A stretch of 64,000 bases of DNA, from positions 20,131 to 84,130 of the forward strand of contig JANLJE010000014.1 of NCBI GenBank assembly GCA_029255645.1, written 5' to 3'. The position numbers and the translations under genes were made by a program. This document shows positions 7,313 to 15,830 of this stretch, piece after piece. The stretch's first letter is position 1, and each line of letters begins with the position of its first letter. This stretch comes from Comamonadaceae bacterium (GTDB lineage: Bacteria; Pseudomonadota; Gammaproteobacteria; Burkholderiales; Rhodocyclaceae). The notes below the pieces were generated by a model that ran no database searches, was not told the DNA's origin, and saw only the letters and a list, made by a program, of their open reading frames with translations.

Positions 7313-7588
7313 TCACGCCGTAGCCGCGAGCAGTGGTGCTCTATTGTTGGCCGCCGTCACCGCCCTCCGTCCTACGACATTCCCCACCCCATTGACTGCC
7401 TCCAGCATCGCCTGCGGCGAGAGGTGCGCGTAGCGCATCGTCACCTTCGGATCATGATGGCCGAGCAGTTTCTGCACCTCGTACAGCGACCGTCCGGCAT
7501 TGACCAGGAAACTCGCGTAGCTGTGGCGCAGGTCGTGTAGCCGCACCTCGCCCAAGCCCACCTTCTTCCTGATCGAGTCCCAGGCGTA
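7313..7588 (-). pseudogene. Integrase 3' remnant, copy 2
   Basis: This encodes the same C-terminal ~88 residues as copy 1, with the same junction to lysozyme upstream DNA after 7588. Only the last ~15 codons differ (RAVTAANNRAPLL in place of RAAVAANQT). Its stop codon is one base from the stop of the preceding convergent gene. It is inactive on its own because the N-terminal two thirds are missing. Confidence 0.9.
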
Positions 7589-7622
7589 ACTAAGGAACAC
7601 CCACTTACTTAAAGGAGCGGCT

Positions 7623-8139
7623 ATGACCCCCATCGACACCATCCTCGACGAGATCCTCCGCCGCGAAGGCGGCTATGTGAATCACCCGGCCGACCGGGGC
7701 GGGCCGACGAACTTCGGCATCACCGCGCAGACGCTGGGGGCATGGCGCAAGCTTGGTCGCCCAGCCACCGCCTCAGAAGTGCAGGCGCTGACAAAAGACG
7801 AAGCCCGTGCCATCTACCGCCAGCAGTACATCACCGGCCCCGGGTTAGATGTCATCACGCATCCGGGGCTGCTGCACCTGCTGGTCGATTCCGGTGTGCA
7901 TTCCGGGCCAAAGCGGGCGGTGCAGTGGCTGCAGAGCGCACTGGGTGACGGCTGATGGCATCATCGGCCCCAAGACCAGGGCGGCACTGGCTGCCGCCGA
8001 TCAATCTGTGCTCTACAGCAAGGTGCTGGGGCAGCGCTTGCGCCATCTCGGGCGGCTGATCACCCATGATCCAAAACAGTCGGCCTTCGCTGCTGGCTGG
8101 ATGAACCGGATGGCTGAATTCGTGGAGGGCACCGTATGA
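7623..8139 (+). pseudogene. Phage lysozyme (GH108 + PG-binding), frameshifted, copy 2
   Basis: A second copy of the lysozyme, offset by exactly 3,982 bases. The sequence is the same as copy 1 by eye except for a synonymous change close to the end (gcg to gct). It carries the same stop at 7953-7955 and the same +1 shift into the peptidoglycan-binding part, so the mutation predates duplication or was copied by gene conversion. ATG 7623 with AAAGGAG upstream. Confidence 0.85.
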
Positions 8140-8564
8140 CCCCTATCCTCACCACATTGGCGCCTGGCCTGCTGGAAGCCGGTAGCCGTCTGATCGACCG
8201 CTTGGTGCCAGATCCTGCCGAGCGGGAGAAAGCCAAGCTCGCTCTGCTGCAAGCCGAGGGACAACTGGCGCTGCAGGAGATGCAGACCAGCCTCTCGGCG
8301 ATTCTTGCCGAGGCCAACTCGCAGGACCCATGGACCAGCCGCGCACGGCCGACCTTCCTCTACGTGATCTACGGCGTGATCCTGCTGTGCGTGATTGGCG
8401 CCATCATCGGAATCTGGTGGCCGACCCACGTCTTCCAGGCGGCGGAGAACCTCAACAAACTACTGGGTGCCATCCCAGAGAGCCTCTGGTGGCTGTTCGG
8501 TGCCGGCTACCTCGGCTACACCGGGGCGCGTAGCTTCGACAAGTGGCGCGGTCCGGCCCGGTGA
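8136..8564 (+). CDS. Holin of three-TM family, copy 2
   Basis: A 142-residue paralogue of the holin at 4154, with the same length and topology. It differs at a few residues (LLEAGSRLIDRLVPDP, VIGAIIGIWW, GAIPESL) and at many third codon positions, in sharp contrast to the almost identical lysozyme copies just upstream. It overlaps the lysozyme stop by four bases. With the lysozyme broken, the holin may be the only working lysis protein of the module. Confidence 0.85.
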   Translation: MTPILTTLAPGLLEAGSRLIDRLVPDPAEREKAKLALLQAEGQLALQEMQTSLSAILAEANSQDPWTSRARPTFLYVIYGVILLCVIGAIIGIWWPTHVFQAAENLNKLLGAIPESLWWLFGAGYLGYTGARSFDKWRGPAR

Positions 8565-8598
8565 GCGATGCTGCCCGGCACGACAACCTGAAACGACG

Positions 8599-8650
8599 AT
8601 CCCCCGATCTCACTGCCTTTGCCAGCGGTGGGGTCGGGGGATTTTTGCGT
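8599..8650 (+). terminator. Module terminator, copy 3
   Basis: ATCCCCCGATCTCAC (8599-8613) pairs with GTGGGGTCGGGGGAT (8628-8642), then TTTTGCGTTT. It closes the second lysis cassette and precedes the AbiE cargo by only a few bases. Confidence 0.85.
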
Positions 8651-8657
8651 TTCTGCA

Positions 8658-8746
8658 ATGAGCAATGTTTGCATCAAAAAATTCATGCCTTGTCTGGAAA
8701 ATTAAGTCAAGATCGCGTACAGTACATGAGCAATGTTTGCATCAAA
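8658..8746 (+). promoter_or_regulatory. Repeated operator-like element upstream of AbiE pair
   Basis: A 21-bp direct repeat is found at 8658-8678 and 8726-8746 (68 bases apart). Each copy has an imperfect palindrome at its heart, GCAATGTTTGC, with TGA and TCA at the outer ends. The second copy ends 12 bases before the antitoxin start. Type IV AbiEi antitoxins are known to bind paired repeats in their own promoter, so these are probable AbiEi sites. Confidence 0.65.
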
Positions 8747-8758
8747 TCGGAGGTCGCC

Positions 8759-9184
8759 ATGAGCCGACTCAGCATCAAAGACAGGATGGTTCGCTCCATC
8801 GCCTTGCGCAAGGGCGAGGTTGTCGTGCGCGCCGATTTCGAGGCGATGGGCAGCCCCAGCCAGATCAGTCGGGCGCTCAAGGAGCTCATCGAGGCAGGCA
8901 AGATCGTTCGCCTGGGCTATGGCGTCTACGCTAAAGCACGCCCAAGCGTGCTGTCGGGCAAACCGGTGCCGCGCGTCAGTCTCGCTGAGTTGGCGCAGGA
9001 GGCGCTGGAGAAACTGGGCGTCCCGGTGCAATTGGGCCGCGCCCAGGCTGACTATGCCGAGGGCAAGACCACGCAAATTCCGGTGCGCACGACGTTTAAC
9101 ACGGGCCAGCGCCGTATTTCCCGCAAGATCACCGTCGGCATCAGCACCGTGCGCTATGAAAACAATTACAGCGCGCGAGCATGA
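8759..9184 (+). CDS. AbiEi-like antitoxin/transcriptional regulator
   Basis: A 141-residue protein of the AbiEi/DUF6088 type: an N-terminal winged helix (DRMVRSIALRKGEVVVRADFEAMGSPSQISRALKELIEAGKI) followed by GYGVYAKARPS, the usual loop of these antitoxins, and a basic C-terminal part (GQRRISRKITVG). The ATG is preceded by GGAGGTCGCC. A longer in-frame extension to 8543 crosses the terminator and is rejected. It is the first gene of a type IV toxin-antitoxin operon and overlaps the toxin gene by 29 bases. Confidence 0.85.
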   Translation: MSRLSIKDRMVRSIALRKGEVVVRADFEAMGSPSQISRALKELIEAGKIVRLGYGVYAKARPSVLSGKPVPRVSLAELAQEALEKLGVPVQLGRAQADYAEGKTTQIPVRTTFNTGQRRISRKITVGISTVRYENNYSARA

Positions 9185-10112
9185 GCTGATCATCAGTGTG
9201 ATGGGCGAGGGGCTGACAGCACTCGCCGAGGCGGTGATCGAAAAAGACCTGCTGACCACCGAAGTGCTGCGCACCGTCGTGGCGGTGGACAGCGATGGCA
9301 TCCAGTTGGTGTTTTGCGGCGGAACCTGCCTGTCCAAGGCACACGGCCTGATCGAGCGGATGTCCGAAGACATCGATTTCAAACTCGTGCTGCCGCAGGG
9401 TTTGTCGCGCAGTGCGCGCAGCCGCTTGCTCAGCCAGTTCAAGAAGCGCTTGGCCGCAGCGCTGATGGAGGCCGGCTTTGCGGTGCCGGCCAACGAGATC
9501 ATCGCCCGGGACGAGAACAGCTACGTCTCGTTGAATCTGCATTACGAGAGCCGCTTTGCGCCGGTGGCCAGCCTGCGATCTGAAATCAAGTTGGAGCTCA
9601 ATGCCCGGCCGCCTGTGCTGCCCACGGCGCCGCTGCCCATCGCGTCCATGCTGGATGTCTTGATCCAGGCGCCCAGGACGGATTTGCACGTGGAGTGCAT
9701 CGGCGTCGAGGAGACCCTCGCTGAAAAGGTGCTGTCCTTCCTGCGCCGAACGGCAGAAGCCCGCGCCGGTCGCAATCGTGCCGACTACGACGACCGCTTG
9801 GTGCGTCACCTCTACGATGTGAGAGCCATTGCCCGAGGGCGTGAAGAACTGATGCTGCCGCACGAACACTTTGCGGTCATGGTCACTGGCGACGCGGTGC
9901 AATACCGCAACCAATATCCAGAGTTCGAGCAAGACCCCGTGGGGCAGATGCGTGTGGTACTGGATGCCCTGCACCACGAGGCTGATGCCTTCGAGCGCGA
10001 TTACCTTCGCTTCGTTGATGAACTGGTGTTCGGAGAGCCGGTGACGTTTGCCGAGGCCAGAGCAGTATTCATCGAGTTGGCTGAATCCCTGATCGGGCGG
10101 TTGAAGGCATAA
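9156..10112 (+). CDS. AbiEii-like nucleotidyltransferase toxin
   Basis: A 318-residue protein of the AbiEii/AbiGii family (DNA polymerase beta-like nucleotidyltransferase fold). The motifs are FCGGTCLSKAHGLIERMSEDIDFKLVLP, i.e. GG-T/S with the D-x-D pair, then the later LAEKVLSFLRR motif and the (R)HLYDV region. Family members act as bacteriostatic toxins that modify tRNA with nucleotides and are neutralised by AbiEi. The ATG lies inside the antitoxin gene, indicating translational coupling. It ends 57 bases before the integrase 3' end, with a terminator between. Confidence 0.88.
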   Translation: MKTITAREHELIISVMGEGLTALAEAVIEKDLLTTEVLRTVVAVDSDGIQLVFCGGTCLSKAHGLIERMSEDIDFKLVLPQGLSRSARSRLLSQFKKRLAAALMEAGFAVPANEIIARDENSYVSLNLHYESRFAPVASLRSEIKLELNARPPVLPTAPLPIASMLDVLIQAPRTDLHVECIGVEETLAEKVLSFLRRTAEARAGRNRADYDDRLVRHLYDVRAIARGREELMLPHEHFAVMVTGDAVQYRNQYPEFEQDPVGQMRVVLDALHHEADAFERDYLRFVDELVFGEPVTFAEARAVFIELAESLIGRLKA

Positions 10113-10119
10113 AGCAAAA

Positions 10120-10150
10120 GCGCGACAGCCATATGTCGCGCCTCTGTCGT
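10120..10150. terminator. Hairpin between AbiEii and integrase
   Basis: GCGCGACA (10120-10127) and TGTCGCGC (10134-10141) form a perfect 8-bp stem with a 6-base loop. It lies between convergent genes and is flanked by A-rich sequence on the left, so it could serve both directions. Confidence 0.6.
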
Positions 10151-10169
10151 ACTTTGTCGGGCTTGGCCG

Positions 10170-11372
10170 TCACAGGGTGGCCACCGCCACCCCCACCCGA
10201 TTCACCCGAGCCCCGGCCACGACATTCCCCACCACATTGACTGCCTCCAACATCGCCTGCGGCGAGAGGTGCGCGTAGCGCATCGTCACCTTCGGGTCGT
10301 GGTGGCCGAGGAGCTTTTGCACCTCGTACAGCGACCGTCCGGCATTGACCAGGAAACTCGCGTAGCTGTGGCGCAGGTCGTGTAGCCGCACCTCGCCCAG
10401 TCCCACCTTCTTCCGGATCGAGTCCCAGGCGTAGAAGATCGACACCGGCGGCTTCTTCGTCTTGGGGTTGAAGAACACCCAGGGAATATCGTCCTGACGA
10501 GGCAGCGCCTGCAACAACTCAATGGCCGCGTCCGACAGCGGAATGTGGCGCGGCTTCTTCGACTTCGACCGTGCCGCCGGCACCGTCAGCATCCGCCGGT
10601 TGAAATCGATCTCGTCCCACCGGGCATCCAGCACCTCGCGCTTCCTCGCCCCGGTGTAGAGCAGCAGCCGGATCACCTGGCCGACCTGCACATTGCGGTT
10701 GGTGTCCAGCTCATCAAACAGCCGCTGCACCTCCTCGGTCGTCAGGTAACGTTCCCGCGCGCCGTGATCCTCAAAGGGCTCCACGCCATCGCAGGGGTTG
10801 CTCTTGGGCGGCAGGATGTCCCAGCGGATCGCGCAGTTGTAGATGAACTTCATCAGCACGAGCATCCGGTTGCAGGTGCCGGCCGCGTAACCCTTCTCGA
10901 ACACCGCGTGGTGGAAGGCCACCACATCCGAGCGGGTGATCCGGTTCATCCGGAAATCGGCAAACACCGGCAGCAGGTGATTGCGCAGCATCGTCTCATC
11001 CGTCTCCCAGCTGCGCTTCCTGGTCTTGGCGTAGGGCAGATAGCGCTCGGCCACGAAATCCCCAAAGGTCGGCACATCCTTGAAGCGGTGGCTCTCCACC
11101 TTCGGGTCGCCCCCCTCGGTGACCATCTGCTTCATCTGATGCGCCTTGGCCCGGGCGTCCGACACCGAAATTTCATCAGCTCGGCCAATCCGGTTTAGCC
11201 GCACCTTGCCGGCCGCATCGCGGTAACGGAAGTAGAAGGTCGCCCCGCCGCTGGCGCGATGCTCCAGCAAGAAGCCCTTGATCTCCGTATCGAAGTAATA
11301 CACCCCACCGGAGGCCGGCACACGGCCGGGCAAGGTCGCCAAAAACTCCGTACTCAATGTTTGTGCTGGCAT
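10170..11372 (-). CDS. Tyrosine recombinase/phage integrase (complete)
   Basis: A 400-residue site-specific recombinase. The N-terminus has the DUF4102-like arm-binding part (GVYYFDTEIKGFLLEH, FYFRYRDAAGKVRLNRIG), then a SAM-like core-binding domain (TFGDFVAERYLPYAKT) and the catalytic domain with LLLYTGARKREVLDARW (Arg I), HDLRHSYAS (HxxR), LLGHHDP and MRYAHLS (nucleophile Tyr). ATG at 11372 is chosen because AGGAG precedes it; an upstream in-frame ATG at 11465 would run over the divergent regulator promoter. It is the only intact copy; two 3' remnants lie at 3340 and 7313. It probably drove the integration of this island. Confidence 0.93.
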   Translation of the reverse strand: MPAQTLSTEFLATLPGRVPASGGVYYFDTEIKGFLLEHRASGGATFYFRYRDAAGKVRLNRIGRADEISVSDARAKAHQMKQMVTEGGDPKVESHRFKDVPTFGDFVAERYLPYAKTRKRSWETDETMLRNHLLPVFADFRMNRITRSDVVAFHHAVFEKGYAAGTCNRMLVLMKFIYNCAIRWDILPPKSNPCDGVEPFEDHGARERYLTTEEVQRLFDELDTNRNVQVGQVIRLLLYTGARKREVLDARWDEIDFNRRMLTVPAARSKSKKPRHIPLSDAAIELLQALPRQDDIPWVFFNPKTKKPPVSIFYAWDSIRKKVGLGEVRLHDLRHSYASFLVNAGRSLYEVQKLLGHHDPKVTMRYAHLSPQAMLEAVNVVGNVVAGARVNRVGVAVATL

Positions 11373-11487
11373 GGTCTTTCTCCTCTTACAACGTGAGGTC
11401 ATACTACGATACAATGCACCGGAAAAGACACAAAAAAAGTCCAAACAAGCAGAGATATTTGCCAATCAAACCGTAAAGGAGTCGACC

Positions 11488-11727
11488 CTGATCGACGGAA
11501 GACAGATCCGCGCCGCGCGCGCGATGCTGGGCTGGAGCCGGGAGGAATTGCTGGATGCGTCGGGGATCTCCATGTCGGCGCTACTGCGCATGGAAGGCAA
11601 CATGGCCGACAGCCGCAGCTCGACGCTGAACAAGGTGGTCAAGGCCCTGAGCCTCGCCGGCATCGAGTTCGTCACCCGGGACGATGGCGCGATTGGGGTG
11701 ATGCTGAAGGAGGGGAGCGAGAAGTAG
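11488..11727 (+). CDS. Small XRE-type HTH regulator
   Basis: About 80 residues forming one helix-turn-helix domain: DGRQIRAARAMLGWSREELLDASGISMSALLRMEG, then a C-terminal tail IEFVTRDDGAIGVML typical of small XRE repressors next to integrases. No ATG is at the family start; CTG at 11488 has AAAGGAG seven bases ahead and gives the expected MIDGRQIRAAR start. The alternative is ATG 11371, which overlaps the integrase start and adds 39 atypical residues. It lies divergent to the integrase and may repress it. Confidence 0.7.
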   Translation: MIDGRQIRAARAMLGWSREELLDASGISMSALLRMEGNMADSRSSTLNKVVKALSLAGIEFVTRDDGAIGVMLKEGSEK

Positions 11728-11742
11728 AGTGGCCACCGGCCT

Positions 11743-11798
11743 GTTACATGTAGCTGTTGCGCTACTGCGAATCGAGACCTATACTCGCTACATGTAAC
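11743..11798 (+). promoter_or_regulatory. mazEF promoter with flanking inverted operators
   Basis: GTTACATGTAGC (11743-11754) and its exact reverse complement GCTACATGTAAC (11787-11798) each contain the palindrome TACATGTA. They bracket a good sigma-70 promoter: TTGCGC at 11757-11762, 17-base spacer, TATACT at 11780-11785. Binding of MazE or MazEF at both sites would close the promoter. Confidence 0.75.
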
Positions 11799-11813
11799 GA
11801 TGAGGAGTACGTG

Positions 11814-12035
11814 ATGGTCACCCCAACTGCAGTACGAGTACAAAAGCGCCGCGACGCCTTGCGCATGGCGGGCCTGCGGCCCATTCAGATCTGGGTGCCT
11901 GACACCCGTCGTCCTGACTTTGCGGACGAGTGCCGACGCCAGTCCAGACTCGTTGCTCAGGCAGATCACCAGGATGGCGCTCTGGAACAATTCATGGACG
12001 AGGCGCTGGCGGACATTGATGGTTGGGAAACCTGA
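11814..12035 (+). CDS. MazE-type antitoxin (DUF3018-like)
   Basis: A 73-residue antitoxin: VRVQKRRDALRMAGLRPIQIWVPDTRRPDF matches the DUF3018/MazE-family antitoxins, whose N-terminal part is a ribbon-helix-helix-like DNA binder and whose acidic C-terminus (FMDEALADIDGWE) grips the toxin. ATG 11814 is chosen over ATG 11757, which lies within the promoter; GAGGAG precedes the chosen start. Its stop shares a base with the toxin start. Confidence 0.85.
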   Translation: MVTPTAVRVQKRRDALRMAGLRPIQIWVPDTRRPDFADECRRQSRLVAQADHQDGALEQFMDEALADIDGWET

Positions 12036-12358
12036 TGCGCGGCGACCTTGTCACCATCGCAATTGCCGGCGACTTCGGTAAGCCCCGGCCTGCGTTGGTG
12101 ATCCAGGCCAATCAGTTTGATGAGCACACCACGGTCACCGTGCTGCTGATCTCCAGCACGCTGGTCGAGGCACCGCTTCTGCGCGTGAGCGTTCTTCCGG
12201 ATGCCAGCAACGGGTTGCAGAAGAAGTCGCAGGTGATGATCGACAAAGCCATGACCATCAAGCGCGAAAAGATTGGCCCGGCGTTCGGTCGAATCGATCC
12301 CAACACCTTGGTGGAAGTCGACCGCTGCCTGGCCGTATTCCTCGGCATTGCCAAGTAG
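12035..12358 (+). CDS. MazF/PemK-type toxin endoribonuclease
   Basis: A 107-residue PemK/MazF fold protein: MRGDLVTIAIAGDFGKPRPALVIQANQF is the classic N-terminus (RGD, G-x-P-RPALV), followed by VTVLLISST and SQVMIDKAMTIKREKIG, which provide the sequence-specific mRNA cleavage site in this family. The start overlaps the antitoxin stop (TGATG), so the pair is translationally coupled. It stabilises or guards the island as a type II toxin-antitoxin module. Confidence 0.9.
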   Translation: MRGDLVTIAIAGDFGKPRPALVIQANQFDEHTTVTVLLISSTLVEAPLLRVSVLPDASNGLQKKSQVMIDKAMTIKREKIGPAFGRIDPNTLVEVDRCLAVFLGIAK

Positions 12359-12480
12359 CGTAAAGGCACAAAACCTGCCCAAACTGCGACAATAAGTGGC
12401 TAGGCAAGTCAAGCATAAAAGCAACAAAATCTACCTCAAGAGCAAAAATAGCTGCCATTTACCCGATTTGGATAGTGGTT

Positions 12481-12618
12481 GGTAGGAAGTTGGTAGGTTG
12501 GATTGGCTGTAATTAGAGTCTATATAGGTAGGAAATGATTCTAACTCTTTGAAACGACGCAATAAATATCTAACCAGATTGAAAGTCTGCCTTTTGCGGT
12601 AGGAAGTAGGTAGGAAGT
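12481..12618. repeat. Cluster of GGTAGGAA direct repeats in AT-rich gap
   Basis: GGTAGGAAGT occurs at 12481, 12598 and 12609, GGTAGGAA at 12527 and GGTAGG at 12492. Two pairs are spaced 11 bases apart. The stretch 12359-12634 is AT-rich and shows no gene. This looks like a protein-binding cluster (iteron-like or recombinase arm sites), but no function can be read from it directly. Confidence 0.5.
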
Positions 12619-12634
12619 CGCCGAAAAAAGACAA

Positions 12635-12955
12635 TCAGAAAGCGCGTAAGTCGTTGATACGTTGGGGACTTATTTTTAGCGCGCTATTACGCTCACGAAT
12701 GGCGTCGAGGGCAACGCTCAATAACTTATCGGACGCTGGGGTTACGGCGCTGTTCGTTGCGTTTCCGATCTTAGCCATATAAGCGCCGAGCACTTTGTGC
12801 AACTCAGCCTCTTGCCTCATTCGCTCGTTGGTCAATTCGGCTATCCGGATTTCGTGATTGAAAACCAGCCTACCGGCAATGCCGTCAGAGCATGGCAAAA
12901 CCGGATATTGTGATTGGCATGCCAGTGATGCACTGCTATTTCGAAACCGGAACAT
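12635..12955 (-). CDS. Hypothetical protein, possibly fragment
   Basis: A minus-strand frame whose C-terminal ~70 residues look like a genuine helical protein (HEIRIAELTNERMRQEAELHKVLGAYMAKIG, then SDKLLSVALDAIRERNSALKI). The start is uncertain: the open frame runs to 13039 but ATG at 12955 (MFRFRNSS) is a likelier limit. I do not recognise it. Base composition is lower in GC than the backbone, which fits transferred DNA. Confidence 0.35.
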   Translation of the reverse strand: MFRFRNSSASLACQSQYPVLPCSDGIAGRLVFNHEIRIAELTNERMRQEAELHKVLGAYMAKIGNATNSAVTPASDKLLSVALDAIRERNSALKISPQRINDLRAF

Positions 12956-13034
12956 GTGATTGCTGTACTTTGTAGAACCTATCTGTACCCAGGGAGGGCT
13001 TGATGAGGGATCAGCGACAAGAGATGGCCAGTGA

Positions 13035-13466
13035 AACACTAGGACGGGCTATCAGCAAAGTTGGCTTGCACAGCGAGCGGGATTCTCGATTGCCTGGGAG
13101 AGAACCAACAAGGCGGATTACCTGAACGCCTTGAGCAAAGAAATCATATCTCCCGGTCGAGGCATCCTTGATGCATACCTCTTGCAGTTCAAGGGGCCGC
13201 GTATGGATCGCAAGGAATGGGGTATCGCGATCTTGGGGATGAAGGGCTTGGACGGCCTCGATGAGGATAACCGGGTCGACGGCGATCTTTCAGATCCTGC
13301 GGTAGCAGAGCGCTATCGACAGTTTGAAGAGCAGCGAGGCTATCAGTACGCGCTCGCCGAACACGGCCCCCTGGCACAGGAGTGGAAAGCGGTGCCGGCC
13401 AACGGCAAGCAGAGCGGTACGGTTGAGGCGGTATCTGAGACTGAAGTCATTCAGCATGTCGGGTGA
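13035..13466 (+). pseudogene. C-terminal remnant of a second Fic protein
   Basis: The frame, open from just after a stop at 13032, reads WLAQRAGFSIAWERTNKADY then LNALSKEIISPGRGILDAYL. That is the conserved end of VbhT/Bep-like Fic proteins (W-x-x-T-xKxxYLxAL, then GxxILDAYLxPF). The catalytic HxFxxGNGR motif is missing, so the gene is truncated and dead. The remaining tail (to 13466) is a poorly conserved extension. It is unrelated in type to the intact fic at 2290. Confidence 0.55.
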
Positions 13467-13481
13467 GATAAGTACGTTGTG

Positions 13482-13598
13482 TGGGACCGCCAGGTAATGC
13501 TCAAGCGCGAACGCGATCTGACCGATGAAGACAGCCTGCTGCTATCAGGATGGATCAGGAATTACCCAGAACTCGGCCTGGCCTACTTTCAACACTAA
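13482..13598 (+). pseudogene. Possible ISL3-like transposase scrap
   Basis: A short open stretch reads WDRQVMLKRERDLTDEDSLL then LSGWIRNYPELGLAYFQH before a stop. The pattern resembles the LLxKNPExLTExQxxxLxxL and AYxLKExF segment of ISL3-family transposases. It is only 38 codons with no start and no visible terminal repeats. The interval 13599-13761 beyond it shows no gene. Tentative. Confidence 0.3.
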
Positions 13599-13761
13599 CT
13601 CGAATGCTGGAGAACGGCGAGTTGTAATGTCGTTTCAATCACGAAATCCGGATACCCGTTACCGGGCCGGGCGAAATCTGGCCGGATTGCCGGGAGGTGA
13701 ATCTGCCGCTGGCCGGGATTTACCCGGATGTCGCGCTGAGCTGATGCAAGAGCGCGCCGGT

Positions 13762-15675
<1,914 letters not shown>

Positions 15676-15830
15676 GACGGGAAGGGGGCGTGGGGTGGCA
15701 AGGAGCGGCGAATTATAGTCCGGCCTTGAGCTAGAATCAGGGCATGAATGGCCGCTCCCTGATCGGCTCCCTCACTTCCGCTTTCCCCCTATTCTTCCTC
15801 TATCCTTCCTCCAACCGTTCTCTATCTGCG

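Noticed and set aside
8543-8758. 72-codon N-terminal extension of the AbiEi gene
   Set aside because: It overlaps the holin end, the terminator and the operator repeats; a clear Shine-Dalgarno lies before ATG 8759.
12431-12634. 67-codon minus-strand frame in the GGTAGGAA region
   Set aside because: Its sequence is dictated by the direct repeats and shows no start signal or known motif.
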